A stretch of 64,000 nt of DNA from an uncultured Rhodopila sp. (GCA_903932145.1 CAIZFE010000003.1:62001-126000); one strand, 5' to 3'. Counted from the first letter of the stretch, positions 53,755 through 62,692 are shown. Made by a program: numbers and translations. The notes: generated by a model from the sequence alone, not told the origin.

Positions 53755-55038
53755 GTGATCCTTCTCGCAACACTTCTCACCTTTCTGATTCTGCTGATCC
53801 TGTCACTGCCGATCGTGTTCTGCCTGGGTGCGGCCGGCGTGGTGGGACTGATGGTGAGCGGCCTGCCGCTGCAACAGCTCAGCTCCACGATCGTATCGGC
53901 CTCGCAAAGCTGGGTGCTGCTGGCGATCCCATCCTTCGTCTTCGCAGGCTCGTTGATGGAGCGGGCCGGCATGTCCACCGCGCTGGTGGAACTCGCCCGC
54001 GCGCTGGTGGGCTGGCTGCGCGGCGGACTGGGCATGTCGGTGATCGTGGTGTCGTATTTCTTCTCCGACATCTGCGGTTCCAAAATGGCCGAAGTATCAG
54101 CGCTCGGTTCTGCCCTGATGCCATCACTGAAAAAAGCCGGCTACCGGCCGGAAGATGGAGCGTCGCTGATCGCCGCCGGCACCGCGATGGGCATGCTGGT
54201 GCCGCCCGCGATCTTCATGATCGTCATCAGCGCGGTGACCAACCAGTCCGCCGTGGCCCTGTTCCTGGCCGGTTTCATTCCGGCCGCTGTGATCGGCGCC
54301 TGCCTGTGCGTGCTGGTGCTGGTCCAGGCGCATTTCCTGAAATGGCCGAAAGACACCCGCACCAGCTTCGACCGCATTCTGAAAGCACTGAAGAACGCCG
54401 CCGTGCCGCTGGTTATTCCGGTGGTGATCCTGGGCGGCTTCTACCTGGGCGCCTTCACCGCCACCGAGGCCGGAGCAATCGTCGCGCTGTATTCTCTGCT
54501 CGCCGCCAAGTTCTACTACAGAAGCGTGACCTGGATGGAGGTCCTGCATCTGGCTTACGATGCCGGCGTGCTGACTGGGGTCGTGGTCTTCCTGCTGGCC
54601 GTTGCGACCATCTTCCAATACTTGCTGGGCCTGTCCGGCGCCCCCGCGTTTCTGGCGTGGCTACTGGCTCCCTTGGAGGGCCATCCCTGGATGTTCCTGA
54701 CCGGGGTGGCGATGCTGACGCTGGTGTTCGGCATGGTGCTGGAAGGCCTGCCGGCCGCTGTCGTTCTGATCCCGGTGGTGTTCCCGATCGCGTTGAAGAT
54801 CGGCATCCATCCGGTGCATTTCGACATCGTGCAGACGGCGGCGGTCGGTATCGGCCTGTTCACGCCGCCGTTGGGCGTCGGGCTGCTGATGGCGTTGCGG
54901 TTCGCGGACGTCTCGGTCGGGCAGCATGCGAAGACCTACTGGCCGTATCTGTTGGCACTGCTGATCGGCCTGATGCTGATCATTTGTATTCCAGAATTGT
55001 CGTTGTTCCTGCCGCGCAGCGCGGGGTTGATCAAATAG
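53755..55038 (+). CDS. TRAP transporter large permease (DctM)
   Basis: The 427-residue protein has about twelve membrane segments and DctM landmarks: AIPSFVFAGSLMERAGM, GGLGMSVIVVSYFFSDICGS, MGMLVPPAIFMIV and FTPPLGVGLLMA. It is the sodium-coupled channel subunit for organic acids. The start is GTG at 53755. The TRAP operon faces away from the cyclase-tcuA operon, with one shared 90-bp control region. Confidence 0.92.
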   Translation: MILLATLLTFLILLILSLPIVFCLGAAGVVGLMVSGLPLQQLSSTIVSASQSWVLLAIPSFVFAGSLMERAGMSTALVELARALVGWLRGGLGMSVIVVSYFFSDICGSKMAEVSALGSALMPSLKKAGYRPEDGASLIAAGTAMGMLVPPAIFMIVISAVTNQSAVALFLAGFIPAAVIGACLCVLVLVQAHFLKWPKDTRTSFDRILKALKNAAVPLVIPVVILGGFYLGAFTATEAGAIVALYSLLAAKFYYRSVTWMEVLHLAYDAGVLTGVVVFLLAVATIFQYLLGLSGAPAFLAWLLAPLEGHPWMFLTGVAMLTLVFGMVLEGLPAAVVLIPVVFPIALKIGIHPVHFDIVQTAAVGIGLFTPPLGVGLLMALRFADVSVGQHAKTYWPYLLALLIGLMLIICIPELSLFLPRSAGLIK

Positions 55039-55101
55039 GTGACCATGCCCTGTTCCGAAAAGCAGCAGGACAGCGGGCGCATTTCGGCCTAAACTACCCG
55101 C

Positions 55102-55416
55102 ATGGACCACTCGGTATCCATCAGCGCATCCGACGTCATCGCCACCTTGCGGGCTAACCAGTAACGGCTGGAACAGGCCGGAATCGCGCGCCTGTCTCTG
55201 TTTGGCTCGTTCGCCCGCAACGAGGCCGGTCCAGAAAGCGATATCGATCTTGCGGCGGAACTCGATCCGGACGCCAAGGTGAGCCTGCTTGATCTCGTGC
55301 GGATAGAGCGGGAACTCGGCGCACTACTGGGGCGCGAGGTCCAAATTCTACCCGAACCGATTACCAGGGAGCGTCTGCGTCACAACGTCGATCGGGACCG
55401 TATTCGTGCCTTCTAA
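55102..55416 (+). pseudogene. MntA-type nucleotidyltransferase, broken by an early stop
   Basis: From the ATG at 55102 the frame reads MDHSVSISASDVIATLRANQ and then TAA at codon 21, after which it stays open to 55416. The rest has the minimal nucleotidyltransferase motif LFGSFARNEAGPESDIDL, typical of MntA antitoxins that AMPylate HepT toxins. No alternative start follows the stop before the motif. A truncated HepT remnant overlaps its end. Confidence 0.8.
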
Positions 55417-55459
55417 GCGCCATCGCGACACCGAGAGTCTGCAAGATATGATCGACTAA
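55406..55459 (+). pseudogene. HepT (HEPN) toxin remnant, first 17 codons
   Basis: A GTG at 55406, overlapping the end of the MntA-like gene as is normal for this pair, opens a frame VPSKRHRDTESLQDMID and then meets TAA at 55457. This resembles the HepT start (ending in DI/MIDNI). Nothing HEPN-like continues afterwards, so the toxin is gone. Confidence 0.55.
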
Positions 55460-55546
55460 CCATATTAGTATTTGGAAAACCATTCCTTAATCGGATCAAA
55501 TAGGCTGAGGCTGGGCAATTTTCGTCCCATGCGACACACTCGGCCC

Positions 55547-56755
55547 ATGACCGATTCCAAACCACTCTCCAACCTGCGCCTCTGGCTCCTGCTCGCCGCC
55601 GCGTTCGGCACCTTCTCCGTCGGTGCCGGATTCATGCACTCCTACACCGTCTTCCTGGTCACCTTCATCGAGGCGTTCGGGTGGAGCCGAGCAGAGGTTT
55701 CGCTGGCGTATTCGGTGTCGCAGGTGGTGACAGGGATCAGTTCGCCGCTGGTGGGATGGCTGGTGGACCGGCTTGGGCCACCCCGCCTGATCCTGATGGG
55801 CGGCGTGCTGCTGACGATCGGGTTGATCGCCAACGCCGGCGCGACGGAGCTTTGGCATATCGTCGTGTTGTATGGCGTGGTGATGACGTTGGGCGCGAAC
55901 TGCCTCGGGCTGGTGGTGTTCGTGCCGCTGTTGTCGAAATATTTCGTCCGCAACCGGGGCATGGCGGTGTCCGTCGTGCAATCGGCCAACGGCTTCGCCC
56001 GGGCATTCTCGGCGCCGCTGACGACGCTGATGATCTCCGGTCTCGGTTGGCGCGGCGCCTACCTGTGGCAGGGCGTGTTCATGGGCGTGGTACTGTTGCC
56101 GCTGGCCGCCATGTTTCGCGGTATCGGGCAGGGCGGGCGCCGGCGCGTCGCGGATGCCGAGGGCTGGACCGTTCGCCAGGCGGTCAGAACACCGCATTTC
56201 TGGCTGTTGTTCCTGGTGTACATGTTCACCGGCCTGGGCAGTTTCCTGGTCGCCCTGCACCAGTTGGCATTCGCGGTCGATATCGGCTTCGACAAACTCT
56301 ATGCCGCCGGTGTTCTCGGCATGGGGGCATTCCTGTCGCTGCCGGGCGTCATCATCACCGGCACGCTGTCCGACTATATCGGGCGAGAGGTTTCCGCGGT
56401 CGTCACCTACGGAACGTCGATCCTGGGCGTGATATTCGCGATGATGATCACCTCACCCGATCAGCATGTGCTGCTGTGGCTGCACGCCTGTTTCTTCGGC
56501 CTGACATGGGGCGCCAGGGGGCCGGCGATCACCGCCAAGACCGCCGACCTGTTCCCGGGGCCGAATCTGGGCGCTATTCTGGGTGTTATCACCATCGGCA
56601 CCGGACTGGGTGCGGCGGCCGGAGCATGGCTGGCAGGGTTCGTCTTCGATACCACCGGCAGCTACCGGGTAGCGTTCGGCCTATCAATCGTGTTCTACGT
56701 CGCCGGCAGCGTGGCATTTTGGGCACTGCGCCGCCCGCCCGCCATTCGCGCTTAG
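55547..56755 (+). CDS. MFS transporter
   Basis: The 402-residue protein has twelve predicted membrane segments and the MFS loop motif GWLVDRLGPPRL between segments 2 and 3. The early LLLAAAFGTFSVGAGFMHSY and SRAEVSLAYSVSQVVTGISS match the oxalate/formate antiporter-like (OFA or monocarboxylate) group. Substrate is probably an organic acid. ATG 55547 was chosen for the normal cytosolic lead; 55529 is also possible. It precedes the DUF3303-like gene by 11 bp. Confidence 0.88.
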   Translation: MTDSKPLSNLRLWLLLAAAFGTFSVGAGFMHSYTVFLVTFIEAFGWSRAEVSLAYSVSQVVTGISSPLVGWLVDRLGPPRLILMGGVLLTIGLIANAGATELWHIVVLYGVVMTLGANCLGLVVFVPLLSKYFVRNRGMAVSVVQSANGFARAFSAPLTTLMISGLGWRGAYLWQGVFMGVVLLPLAAMFRGIGQGGRRRVADAEGWTVRQAVRTPHFWLLFLVYMFTGLGSFLVALHQLAFAVDIGFDKLYAAGVLGMGAFLSLPGVIITGTLSDYIGREVSAVVTYGTSILGVIFAMMITSPDQHVLLWLHACFFGLTWGARGPAITAKTADLFPGPNLGAILGVITIGTGLGAAAGAWLAGFVFDTTGSYRVAFGLSIVFYVAGSVAFWALRRPPAIRA

Positions 56756-56766
56756 GAGAGACTCTC

Positions 56767-57060
56767 GTGCTTTTTCTGGTGATCAGCGACCCTCGTCCCG
56801 AACGGCCGTCCAGCGTGACCGCGGCCCGGCAGAGCTACTGGACCTGGATCCAGCCGCTGATCGATAAAGGCGAAGTGCGCTCCGTGCACGCAAAAGTCGG
56901 GCGCGGCGCCGTGGTGCTGTTCGATGTCGCCTCAAACGAGGCCTTGCACGCGCACCTGAACGCCTGGGCCGACATCATTCCCGCGCGGTTTGAGGTCCAC
57001 GCCCTGATCGACCCGGTCAACGCTTTGCGCTTCCTGAATCAACAGGAGGCGGCGGGTTAG
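56767..57060 (+). CDS. small muconolactone-isomerase/DUF3303-like protein
   Basis: The 97-residue protein has a ferredoxin-like dimeric alpha/beta-barrel feel: LFLVISDPRPERPSS, then SYWTWIQPLIDKG and GRGAVVLFDVASNEALH. This resembles muconolactone isomerase-like or DUF3303 proteins, with no proven reaction. The start is GTG at 56767 with AGGAGAG nine bases upstream. It lies in a run with the MFS gene before it and RMD1 4 bp after it. Confidence 0.75.
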   Translation: MLFLVISDPRPERPSSVTAARQSYWTWIQPLIDKGEVRSVHAKVGRGAVVLFDVASNEALHAHLNAWADIIPARFEVHALIDPVNALRFLNQQEAAG

Positions 57061-57064
57061 TGCG

Positions 57065-58192
57065 ATGACTCCCGACGAAACGGTGGCCCTGGACGTCGCC
57101 ACCGGCACGATTCTGGCGTACCGGCTGTTTGACGTCGCCTATGCGATTGATCTGGCTATCGCCGAACAGACCTGGGCACGCACCGTCCGCACCGAAAGCT
57201 CCCGCGGGCGGCTGACCACGACACCCGCGAAAGCGGTGGCGTTCGGGGTGCCACCGGTTACGCTCGGTTTGGGCTCTATCGTCCTGGATCTGCCGGAGGG
57301 ACCGTTGCAGGCCACCGTCACCGCCCGGCTTTACGATTTTGGCGTCGTCAGCATCGCTTTGCGCGTGGGCGTCACGGACTTGTCCTGGGCGGCCTTCTCT
57401 CAGCGACTGAACGCGATCGATCTGGCCGTCGGGCTGGCTCCGGCGACGGCGCTTTGGACCGATCTGCTGGATCGGGTGCGCAAGGGCGTCGGCGACGCGC
57501 TGGTGCGGCCGATCCCATCCACGCTGGAGGAAGACTACATTGTCGGCGTGGTCACTGCCTTTAGCGAGAAAATTACCGCCGAAACGTTGATCGGACGCCT
57601 GGATATGGTTCCGTTGTTGTCCGGTGAGCAACGTCCGCTGTCCGAAGGCGCGAGGCGGGATCTGCTGCGCCACCGGTATTCCTATTACACGGACGATCTG
57701 GTCGTCCTGACCTGGGACCGCGCCTTCGTTTACGAACCAAGAGGCGATTCCGACGTCATCGATGTGATCGAGGTGGCCAACGCTCAGTTGCTCGAAATGC
57801 GGTATTACGACGAGTTGCTGGATGCAGAATTGCCCCGGATGTACGATCTGGTGGAAGCCACCAGACGCCGTTGGGCACTGCCGGGCGCGCGTCGGTTCGC
57901 CGATCTGGCGCGGCGGTTATACACCATGGTCGCCGAAGTAACGGAATTGACCGAGAAAGTGGACAATGCGTTGCAGGTGACCGAGGACGTTTACCTCGCC
58001 CGCATTTATGCGGCGGCGCTGGAGTTGTTCCGTGTGCCAACGGTCAGCGCGGCTGTGGACCGCAAGCTGTCGATTATTCGGGATACCTACACCGCCCTGT
58101 ATGACGAGGCGCACGCCAGCCGGTCGGAAGTGCTGGAAGTCATCATCACGGTGATGATCGCCGTGGAGATCGTGCTGGCGATTATCCATTAG
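57065..58192 (+). CDS. RMD1/DUF155-family membrane-anchored protein
   Basis: The 375-residue protein matches the RMD1/DUF155 family: a beta-rich first half, HRYSYYTDDLVVLTWDRAFV, then helices with VTELTEKVDNALQVTEDVYLARIY and a single C-terminal membrane segment (VIITVMIAVEIVLAII). Eukaryotic relatives are mitochondrial (RMND1, tied to translation); bacterial roles are unknown. It starts 4 bp after the DUF3303-like gene. The cupin gene follows. Confidence 0.85.
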   Translation: MTPDETVALDVATGTILAYRLFDVAYAIDLAIAEQTWARTVRTESSRGRLTTTPAKAVAFGVPPVTLGLGSIVLDLPEGPLQATVTARLYDFGVVSIALRVGVTDLSWAAFSQRLNAIDLAVGLAPATALWTDLLDRVRKGVGDALVRPIPSTLEEDYIVGVVTAFSEKITAETLIGRLDMVPLLSGEQRPLSEGARRDLLRHRYSYYTDDLVVLTWDRAFVYEPRGDSDVIDVIEVANAQLLEMRYYDELLDAELPRMYDLVEATRRRWALPGARRFADLARRLYTMVAEVTELTEKVDNALQVTEDVYLARIYAAALELFRVPTVSAAVDRKLSIIRDTYTALYDEAHASRSEVLEVIITVMIAVEIVLAIIH

Positions 58193-58237
58193 AACGACGA
58201 TGACGGTTCGGTTCGAAATGACACCGGGAGACAGTCA

Positions 58238-58552
58238 CTGCCCAACATCTTCGATAATCTTCCCGCCCGGGCAAACGACGAAATATTTACCGAACTGCTG
58301 TCGCGTCCCGGCGTTCGGATCGAACGGATCGTTTCATACGGCCAGGTTACGCCCGAGGATGCGCCGTTCGACCAGCCCCACGACGAATGGGTCCTGCTGC
58401 TGCTCGGTTCGGCCAGTCTGTGGATTGACGGAGACGGAGACTACGAACTTCGCCCCGGTGACCATGTGCTGATTCCGGCTCGGCGCCTTCATCGGGTAAC
58501 CCGGACAGCCGAGAACGAGCCGACGGTCTGGCTCGCCATCCACTTCGGTTAG
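58238..58552 (+). CDS. cupin-domain protein with a CTG start
   Basis: The frame encodes a 104-residue single cupin: FDQPHDEWVLLLLGSASLWI (first cupin motif, Glu and His metal ligands) and YELRPGDHVLIPARRLHRV (second motif, His). An in-frame TAG at 58190 bounds the frame upstream and no ATG, GTG or TTG occurs before the family N-terminus PNIFDNLP. CTG at 58238 directly precedes it, with GGGAGA seven bases upstream. I therefore call a CTG start; a lost ATG is the alternative. Short cupins of this kind bind a metal; their reaction is unknown. Confidence 0.75.
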   Translation: MPNIFDNLPARANDEIFTELLSRPGVRIERIVSYGQVTPEDAPFDQPHDEWVLLLLGSASLWIDGDGDYELRPGDHVLIPARRLHRVTRTAENEPTVWLAIHFG

Positions 58553-58560
58553 CCGGAATT

Positions 58561-58586
58561 GCGTGGCCCGGGTGATCGGGCCACGC
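58561..58586. terminator. bidirectional terminator-like hairpin
   Basis: A perfect 10-bp stem GCGTGGCCCG/CGGGCCACGC with loop GGTGAT lies between the convergent cupin and luciferase-like genes and is followed by AAATTATAAC. It can serve both directions. Confidence 0.75.
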
Positions 58587-58590
58587 CAAA

Positions 58591-59571
58591 TTATAACGTT
58601 GCGAACACCTCGCCCAACCGGCGGATCGAACCCAGCACCTTTTCCTGCTCCAATCCCGGCCACTGGCTGCGCATGATGAAATGGTCAACGCCCAGAAGTT
58701 CGGTGTATCGCAGGATCTCGTCCTTCACCGATTCCTTGTCGCCGATGATGAACCGGTCACGCGCGAAATCGTCGAAATCGACGCCGTCCAGCGGGCTGGT
58801 CATGCCCCAGTCCTTGTACGCTGCGTACTTATACTCCAGCGCCGCTTTGCACTCCGCATAAGCCGACGCCCGGCTGCTGCCAACGTAGCATTCCCGGGCG
58901 ATCGGGAATTCCAGCGGCGTGCGGCCGAATTCGGTCAGCGCCGCGCGATAGGTCTTCATCTGCGGCATGATCTCCTGGATCGAGGACGCGTTCGCGATCA
59001 GCCAGGCATCGCCAATCCGAGCCGCCCGGCGGACCGAGGCATCGACCAGCCCTGCGATATAGATCGGCACGCCGCCCGGACGCGCCGGTTTGACGCTGAT
59101 GCCCGCGTCGCGGACGTTGAAGAATTTGCCCTCGTGGGTGATCTTGCCGCCGGCCCAGAGCTTGCGCATCAGGGTCACGCTTTCGGTGAAGCGGCCAGCG
59201 CGTTCGGACAACGGAATCCCGAAGGCGGTGAACTCCGGCTCCCGGTAGCCCAGGCCGGCACCCAGCACGTAGTTGCCGCCGGTCAGCACATCCAGCGTCG
59301 CGGCTTCCTCGGCCACATGCATCGGGTTCAGCAGCGGCAGGATGAGAATGTTCGGCCCGATGACCATGCCCTTCGCCTCGGCCGCCAGGAATGCCATGGC
59401 GGGCATGATCTGCAGCATCTGCATCGGCGCGGTCAGCCAGTGGTGCGGGAACCACAGCGATTTGTATCCAGCGTCGCGGGCCACACGGACCTGCTCGACC
59501 AGGGCCGGGATTTGCGCCGGCACATCGACGTCTTCCGGATACTGCGTATTGATAAAAAGCCCGACCTTCAT
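58591..59571 (-). CDS. luciferase-like (LLM class) flavin-dependent oxidoreductase
   Basis: The 326-residue TIM-barrel protein has MKVGLFINTQYPEDVD, WFPHHWLTAPMQM, MHVAEEAATLDVLTGGNYVLG and ERAGRFTESVTLMRKLWAG, typical of bacterial luciferase-like monooxygenases. It differs from the one at 43437 and belongs to another subgroup. The ATG at 59571 is 75 bp from the small membrane protein gene on the other strand. Substrate unknown. Confidence 0.87.
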   Translation of the reverse strand: MKVGLFINTQYPEDVDVPAQIPALVEQVRVARDAGYKSLWFPHHWLTAPMQMLQIMPAMAFLAAEAKGMVIGPNILILPLLNPMHVAEEAATLDVLTGGNYVLGAGLGYREPEFTAFGIPLSERAGRFTESVTLMRKLWAGGKITHEGKFFNVRDAGISVKPARPGGVPIYIAGLVDASVRRAARIGDAWLIANASSIQEIMPQMKTYRAALTEFGRTPLEFPIARECYVGSSRASAYAECKAALEYKYAAYKDWGMTSPLDGVDFDDFARDRFIIGDKESVKDEILRYTELLGVDHFIMRSQWPGLEQEKVLGSIRRLGEVFATL

Positions 59572-59646
59572 TGCGGCGTCCCCTTACAGTTCGGCCATCA
59601 TAAGACCGGGCTTGAACCGGGGCCAAGGGTGCGCCACATTCCATGT

Positions 59647-59922
59647 ATGAATAAGCGCAATCCCCCCGACCTGGAGATGACCCTCGAAGGTGAGTTCGTC
59701 TCGCCGCCGCATGTTCCCGTTGCCACACGCTTATTGGCGTGGGCCATCGTTGCCGCGGTCGTCGCGGGGGCACTCTTTCTTGCGGCGTTCGCTCTGTGGC
59801 TGGCCATGTTGATGCTCCCTGTCGCGATCGGAGCGACATTGATAGCCTGGAGCATCTATCGCTACCGCCTGTGGCGCGAACAAAAAGCGTTCGGCATCGG
59901 CAGACCTATGACGCGCTCGTAG
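59647..59922 (+). CDS. small two-helix membrane protein
   Basis: The 91-residue protein has a hydrophilic start (MNKRNPPDLEMTLEGEF) and two adjacent membrane segments (LAWAIVAAVVAGALFLAAF and ALWLAMLMLPVAIGATLIAW), ending in a basic tail. It resembles small conserved inner-membrane proteins of unknown function. An ATG four bases earlier (59643) meets a stop at once, so 59647 is the start. Confidence 0.7.
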   Translation: MNKRNPPDLEMTLEGEFVSPPHVPVATRLLAWAIVAAVVAGALFLAAFALWLAMLMLPVAIGATLIAWSIYRYRLWREQKAFGIGRPMTRS

Positions 59923-60130
59923 CGGACGGACATACGTTGATTGCTGAGCGTCGTTTGACACCGGCTTGGATGCCAGGACTGCCAGTCTAAAGAGAACCCT
60001 CCCAGCGACGCCTTGCCGGCCCGCAGGGATGCGAACAGCGGAGGTGGACCCGCTTGCCGTGGTCGGATAGTGCGTTCCAACGGCGTTGCCTGACAGGCGC
60101 AACGCGGACGGTAACGACAGGGGAAACACC

Positions 60131-61171
60131 ATGACCACGCGCTCATTCCATTCCGTCGCCTTGGTGCCGCCGCATGGCCAGACCTGCGCGCCTTTGCCTG
60201 TCTCCACGGCGGAAAGATTGCCGCTCGGACCGCTTCCCGTCTCCCGCTATCCTGATCCGCACATCGAAGCGCTCGATAAACGTTTCAAGGGCAGCCCTGG
60301 CACTGGCGCGGTGGAGCGTATCGCGACCGGATTCCGCTGGGCCGAAGGGCCGGCTTATTTCCGGGCCGGTGGCTATCTGATTTTCAGTGACCTGCCGAAC
60401 AACCGGATGATGCGGCTGCTGGAGGACGACAACCATCTGAGTGTGTTCAGATCGCCGTCGTATAATTCCAATGGTAATACGGTGGATCGGCAGGGAAGGC
60501 TGATTACCTGCCAGCATGCCGGGCGGCGGGTGGTGCGCACCGAGTTCGACGGCCGGATCGTCATCGTCGCTGATCGGTTCGAGGGCAAGCGGTTCAACTC
60601 CCCGAACGACGTTGTCGTGGCCAGCGACGATTCGATCTGGTTCACCGATCCGTCGTACGGCATCGGCGGCAATTACGAAGGTTTGCGGGCCGAACAGGAG
60701 CAGACGACGCAAAATGTGTATCGCGTCGATGCGCGCACCGGTGAGATCACCATGGTGGCGGATGATTTCACGCAGCCGAACGGCCTTGCGTTCTCGCCCG
60801 ACGAACGGAAACTCTACATCGTCGATAGCGGTCTGACGCATGGCGGTGCCGCGCATATCCGGGTGTTCGACGTCGATGGCGGCAAGCTGAGCAATGGCCG
60901 CATTTTCGCCGAAGGCTTCGCGCCCGGCTTCACCGACGGGATGCGCGTCGATATCGAGGGTAACGTCTGGACCAGTATGGGGTGGGCCGATCCGAACGAG
61001 GACGGCGTGCGTTGCTTCGCACCTGACGGCGACCTGATCGGAAAAATCCATTTGCCGGAAACCTGCGCCAATCTGACGTTCGGCGGGTTGTTGCGAAATC
61101 GGTTGTATATGTGTGCCAGCACCTCGATCTATGCGGTGTACGTTAACACGCAGGGCGCGGCGGTGCCGTAA
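60131..61171 (+). CDS. SMP-30/gluconolactonase-family protein
   Basis: The 346-residue beta-propeller has family marks: RWAEGPAYFRAGGYLIFSDL with the metal-binding Glu, FNSPNDVVVASDDSIWFTDP with Asn and Asp, and NGLAFSPDERKLYIVD. Such enzymes open sugar or other lactones. The start at 60131 has AGGGGAA upstream. A CoA-transferase gene follows after 91 bp. No signal peptide is clear, so it is probably cytosolic. Confidence 0.88.
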   Translation: MTTRSFHSVALVPPHGQTCAPLPVSTAERLPLGPLPVSRYPDPHIEALDKRFKGSPGTGAVERIATGFRWAEGPAYFRAGGYLIFSDLPNNRMMRLLEDDNHLSVFRSPSYNSNGNTVDRQGRLITCQHAGRRVVRTEFDGRIVIVADRFEGKRFNSPNDVVVASDDSIWFTDPSYGIGGNYEGLRAEQEQTTQNVYRVDARTGEITMVADDFTQPNGLAFSPDERKLYIVDSGLTHGGAAHIRVFDVDGGKLSNGRIFAEGFAPGFTDGMRVDIEGNVWTSMGWADPNEDGVRCFAPDGDLIGKIHLPETCANLTFGGLLRNRLYMCASTSIYAVYVNTQGAAVP

Positions 61172-61262
61172 CGATTGGTCCGCCCGACCGGCCGGCTGTC
61201 GCCATCCGGACGGGCAGCCCGTAAGGTCGATGCCAACGCAGTTTCGACACGAGGTTTCCCCG

Positions 61263-62447
61263 ATGACGACTCCCTTGGCCGGTATCACCGTTTTGGATTT
61301 CGGCCAGATTTTCCAAGGCCCCTACGCCACCATGCTGATGGCCAAGGCCGGCGCCGACGTCATCAAGATCGAACCGCCAGGAGGCGAGCCGTTGCGCCGC
61401 AGGGTGATCGCGACCGGTGGCGATACCACGCTGCCGATGGCGATGCTGAACGCCAACAAACGCGCGGTGACGCTGAACCTGAAATCCGAAATCGGCAAAG
61501 ACCTGCTGAAGCAGATGGTCGCCAAAGCCGACGTGCTGCTGGAGAATTTTTCGCCAGGGACTCTGGACGGTCTCGGTGTCGGCTATGACGTTCTGAAAGA
61601 AATCAACCCGCGTCTGGTTTATGCCACCGGCACCGGATTCGGCATCAGCGGGCCGGATCGCGATAATCTGGCGATGGATTTCACCATTCAGGCCGCCTCC
61701 GGCATCATGAGCGTAACCGGCGATCCCGACGGCCCGCCGATGAAAGCCGGCCCGACGCTGGTCGATTTCATGGGCGGCATTCATCTTTACGCTGCTGTCA
61801 TGACCGCGCTGTTACAACGCACCGCGACGGGGCAGGGACAGTTGGTCGAAGTGGCGATGCAAGAAACGGTTTATCCGAGCCTCGCGTCCAGCTACGATTA
61901 TCATTTTAGGACCGGTAAGATACCGCCCCGCGCCGGCAATCGCCAGTCGGGTTTGGCGAGCGCGCCGTACAACACGTTTCAAACCAAAGACGGCTGGGTC
62001 GCGGTGCATGTGGTGACCGAGGGCCATTGGCAGAACCTGCTACGGGCGATGGGCCGGCCGGACCTGCTGGACGACCCTCGCTTCAACACCAACGCCGCGC
62101 GCACCGCCAACATGGCGGCAACCGAGGCTTTGGTGACCGCCTGGACCATTGGTCTGGGCAAGCACGAGGTCGCCGCCACCGCGAAACGTTACAAAATCCC
62201 GGTCGCCGCGGTGCGAAACGCCGTCGAGGTGATGAACGACCCGCATATGCACGAACGCGGCATGCTGCAACGTATCGAGCATCCGTCGCTGGGGTCCATT
62301 ATTGTCCCGAATACACCGTTACGGCTGCACGGTTCGGATCCGGTCGAACCGCTTCCAAGCCCGTCGCTCGGGCAGCACAATTTCGACATTTATGGCGGCT
62401 GGTTGGGGATGGATGTGGACGAACTGAAGCGGGCAGGGGCGATCTGA
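61263..62447 (+). CDS. CaiB/BaiF family III CoA transferase
   Basis: The 394-residue protein has the family III start GITVLDFGQIFQGPYATMLM, GADVIKIEPPGGEPLRR, LLENFSPGTLDGLG and the catalytic Asp in AMDFTIQAASGIM (Asp139). It moves CoA between organic acids. The ATG at 61263 is preceded by a weak purine stretch. The preceding SMP-30 gene may be in the same transcript. The acid pair cannot be told. Confidence 0.9.
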   Translation: MTTPLAGITVLDFGQIFQGPYATMLMAKAGADVIKIEPPGGEPLRRRVIATGGDTTLPMAMLNANKRAVTLNLKSEIGKDLLKQMVAKADVLLENFSPGTLDGLGVGYDVLKEINPRLVYATGTGFGISGPDRDNLAMDFTIQAASGIMSVTGDPDGPPMKAGPTLVDFMGGIHLYAAVMTALLQRTATGQGQLVEVAMQETVYPSLASSYDYHFRTGKIPPRAGNRQSGLASAPYNTFQTKDGWVAVHVVTEGHWQNLLRAMGRPDLLDDPRFNTNAARTANMAATEALVTAWTIGLGKHEVAATAKRYKIPVAAVRNAVEVMNDPHMHERGMLQRIEHPSLGSIIVPNTPLRLHGSDPVEPLPSPSLGQHNFDIYGGWLGMDVDELKRAGAI

Positions 62448-62478
62448 CCCGGGAGTACCGCGTTAATGCCGACTCTCA

Positions 62479-62571
62479 CCCCTGTTGTCATGGCCCGGCT
62501 TGTCCGGGCCACCTATCGCGGCACCATCAGGCCACAGGTGGCCCGGACAAGCCGGGCCGTGACAACAGGGG
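62479..62571. repeat. 93-bp imperfect palindromic repeat element
   Basis: Arms at 62479-62514 and 62536-62571 are 36 bases long with a single mismatch (CATGG on the left, CGTGA on the right), around a 21-base loop. The left arm reads CCCCTGTTGTCATGGCCCGG and goes on CTTGTCCGGGCCACCT. It lies between the convergent CoA transferase and aldo/keto reductase genes, and shares its core with the repeats at 36402 and 42053. It may be a REP-type element that also stops transcription. Confidence 0.9.
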
Positions 62572-62692
62572 AATAGACGCGCGTCAGTGTCAAAGCGGAC
62601 TGGTATAATGCCAAGCTTCCCAAATAATAATCTCTCCCGCCATGGCGAGGAATAAACAGAATCAATACCGCGCGCTTGGTGTTGCGCGCCGT

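Noticed and set aside
53694-55157. 487-codon forward frame overlapping DctM
   Set aside because: Arg-rich shadow of the DctM gene, whose membrane segments and motifs are clear.
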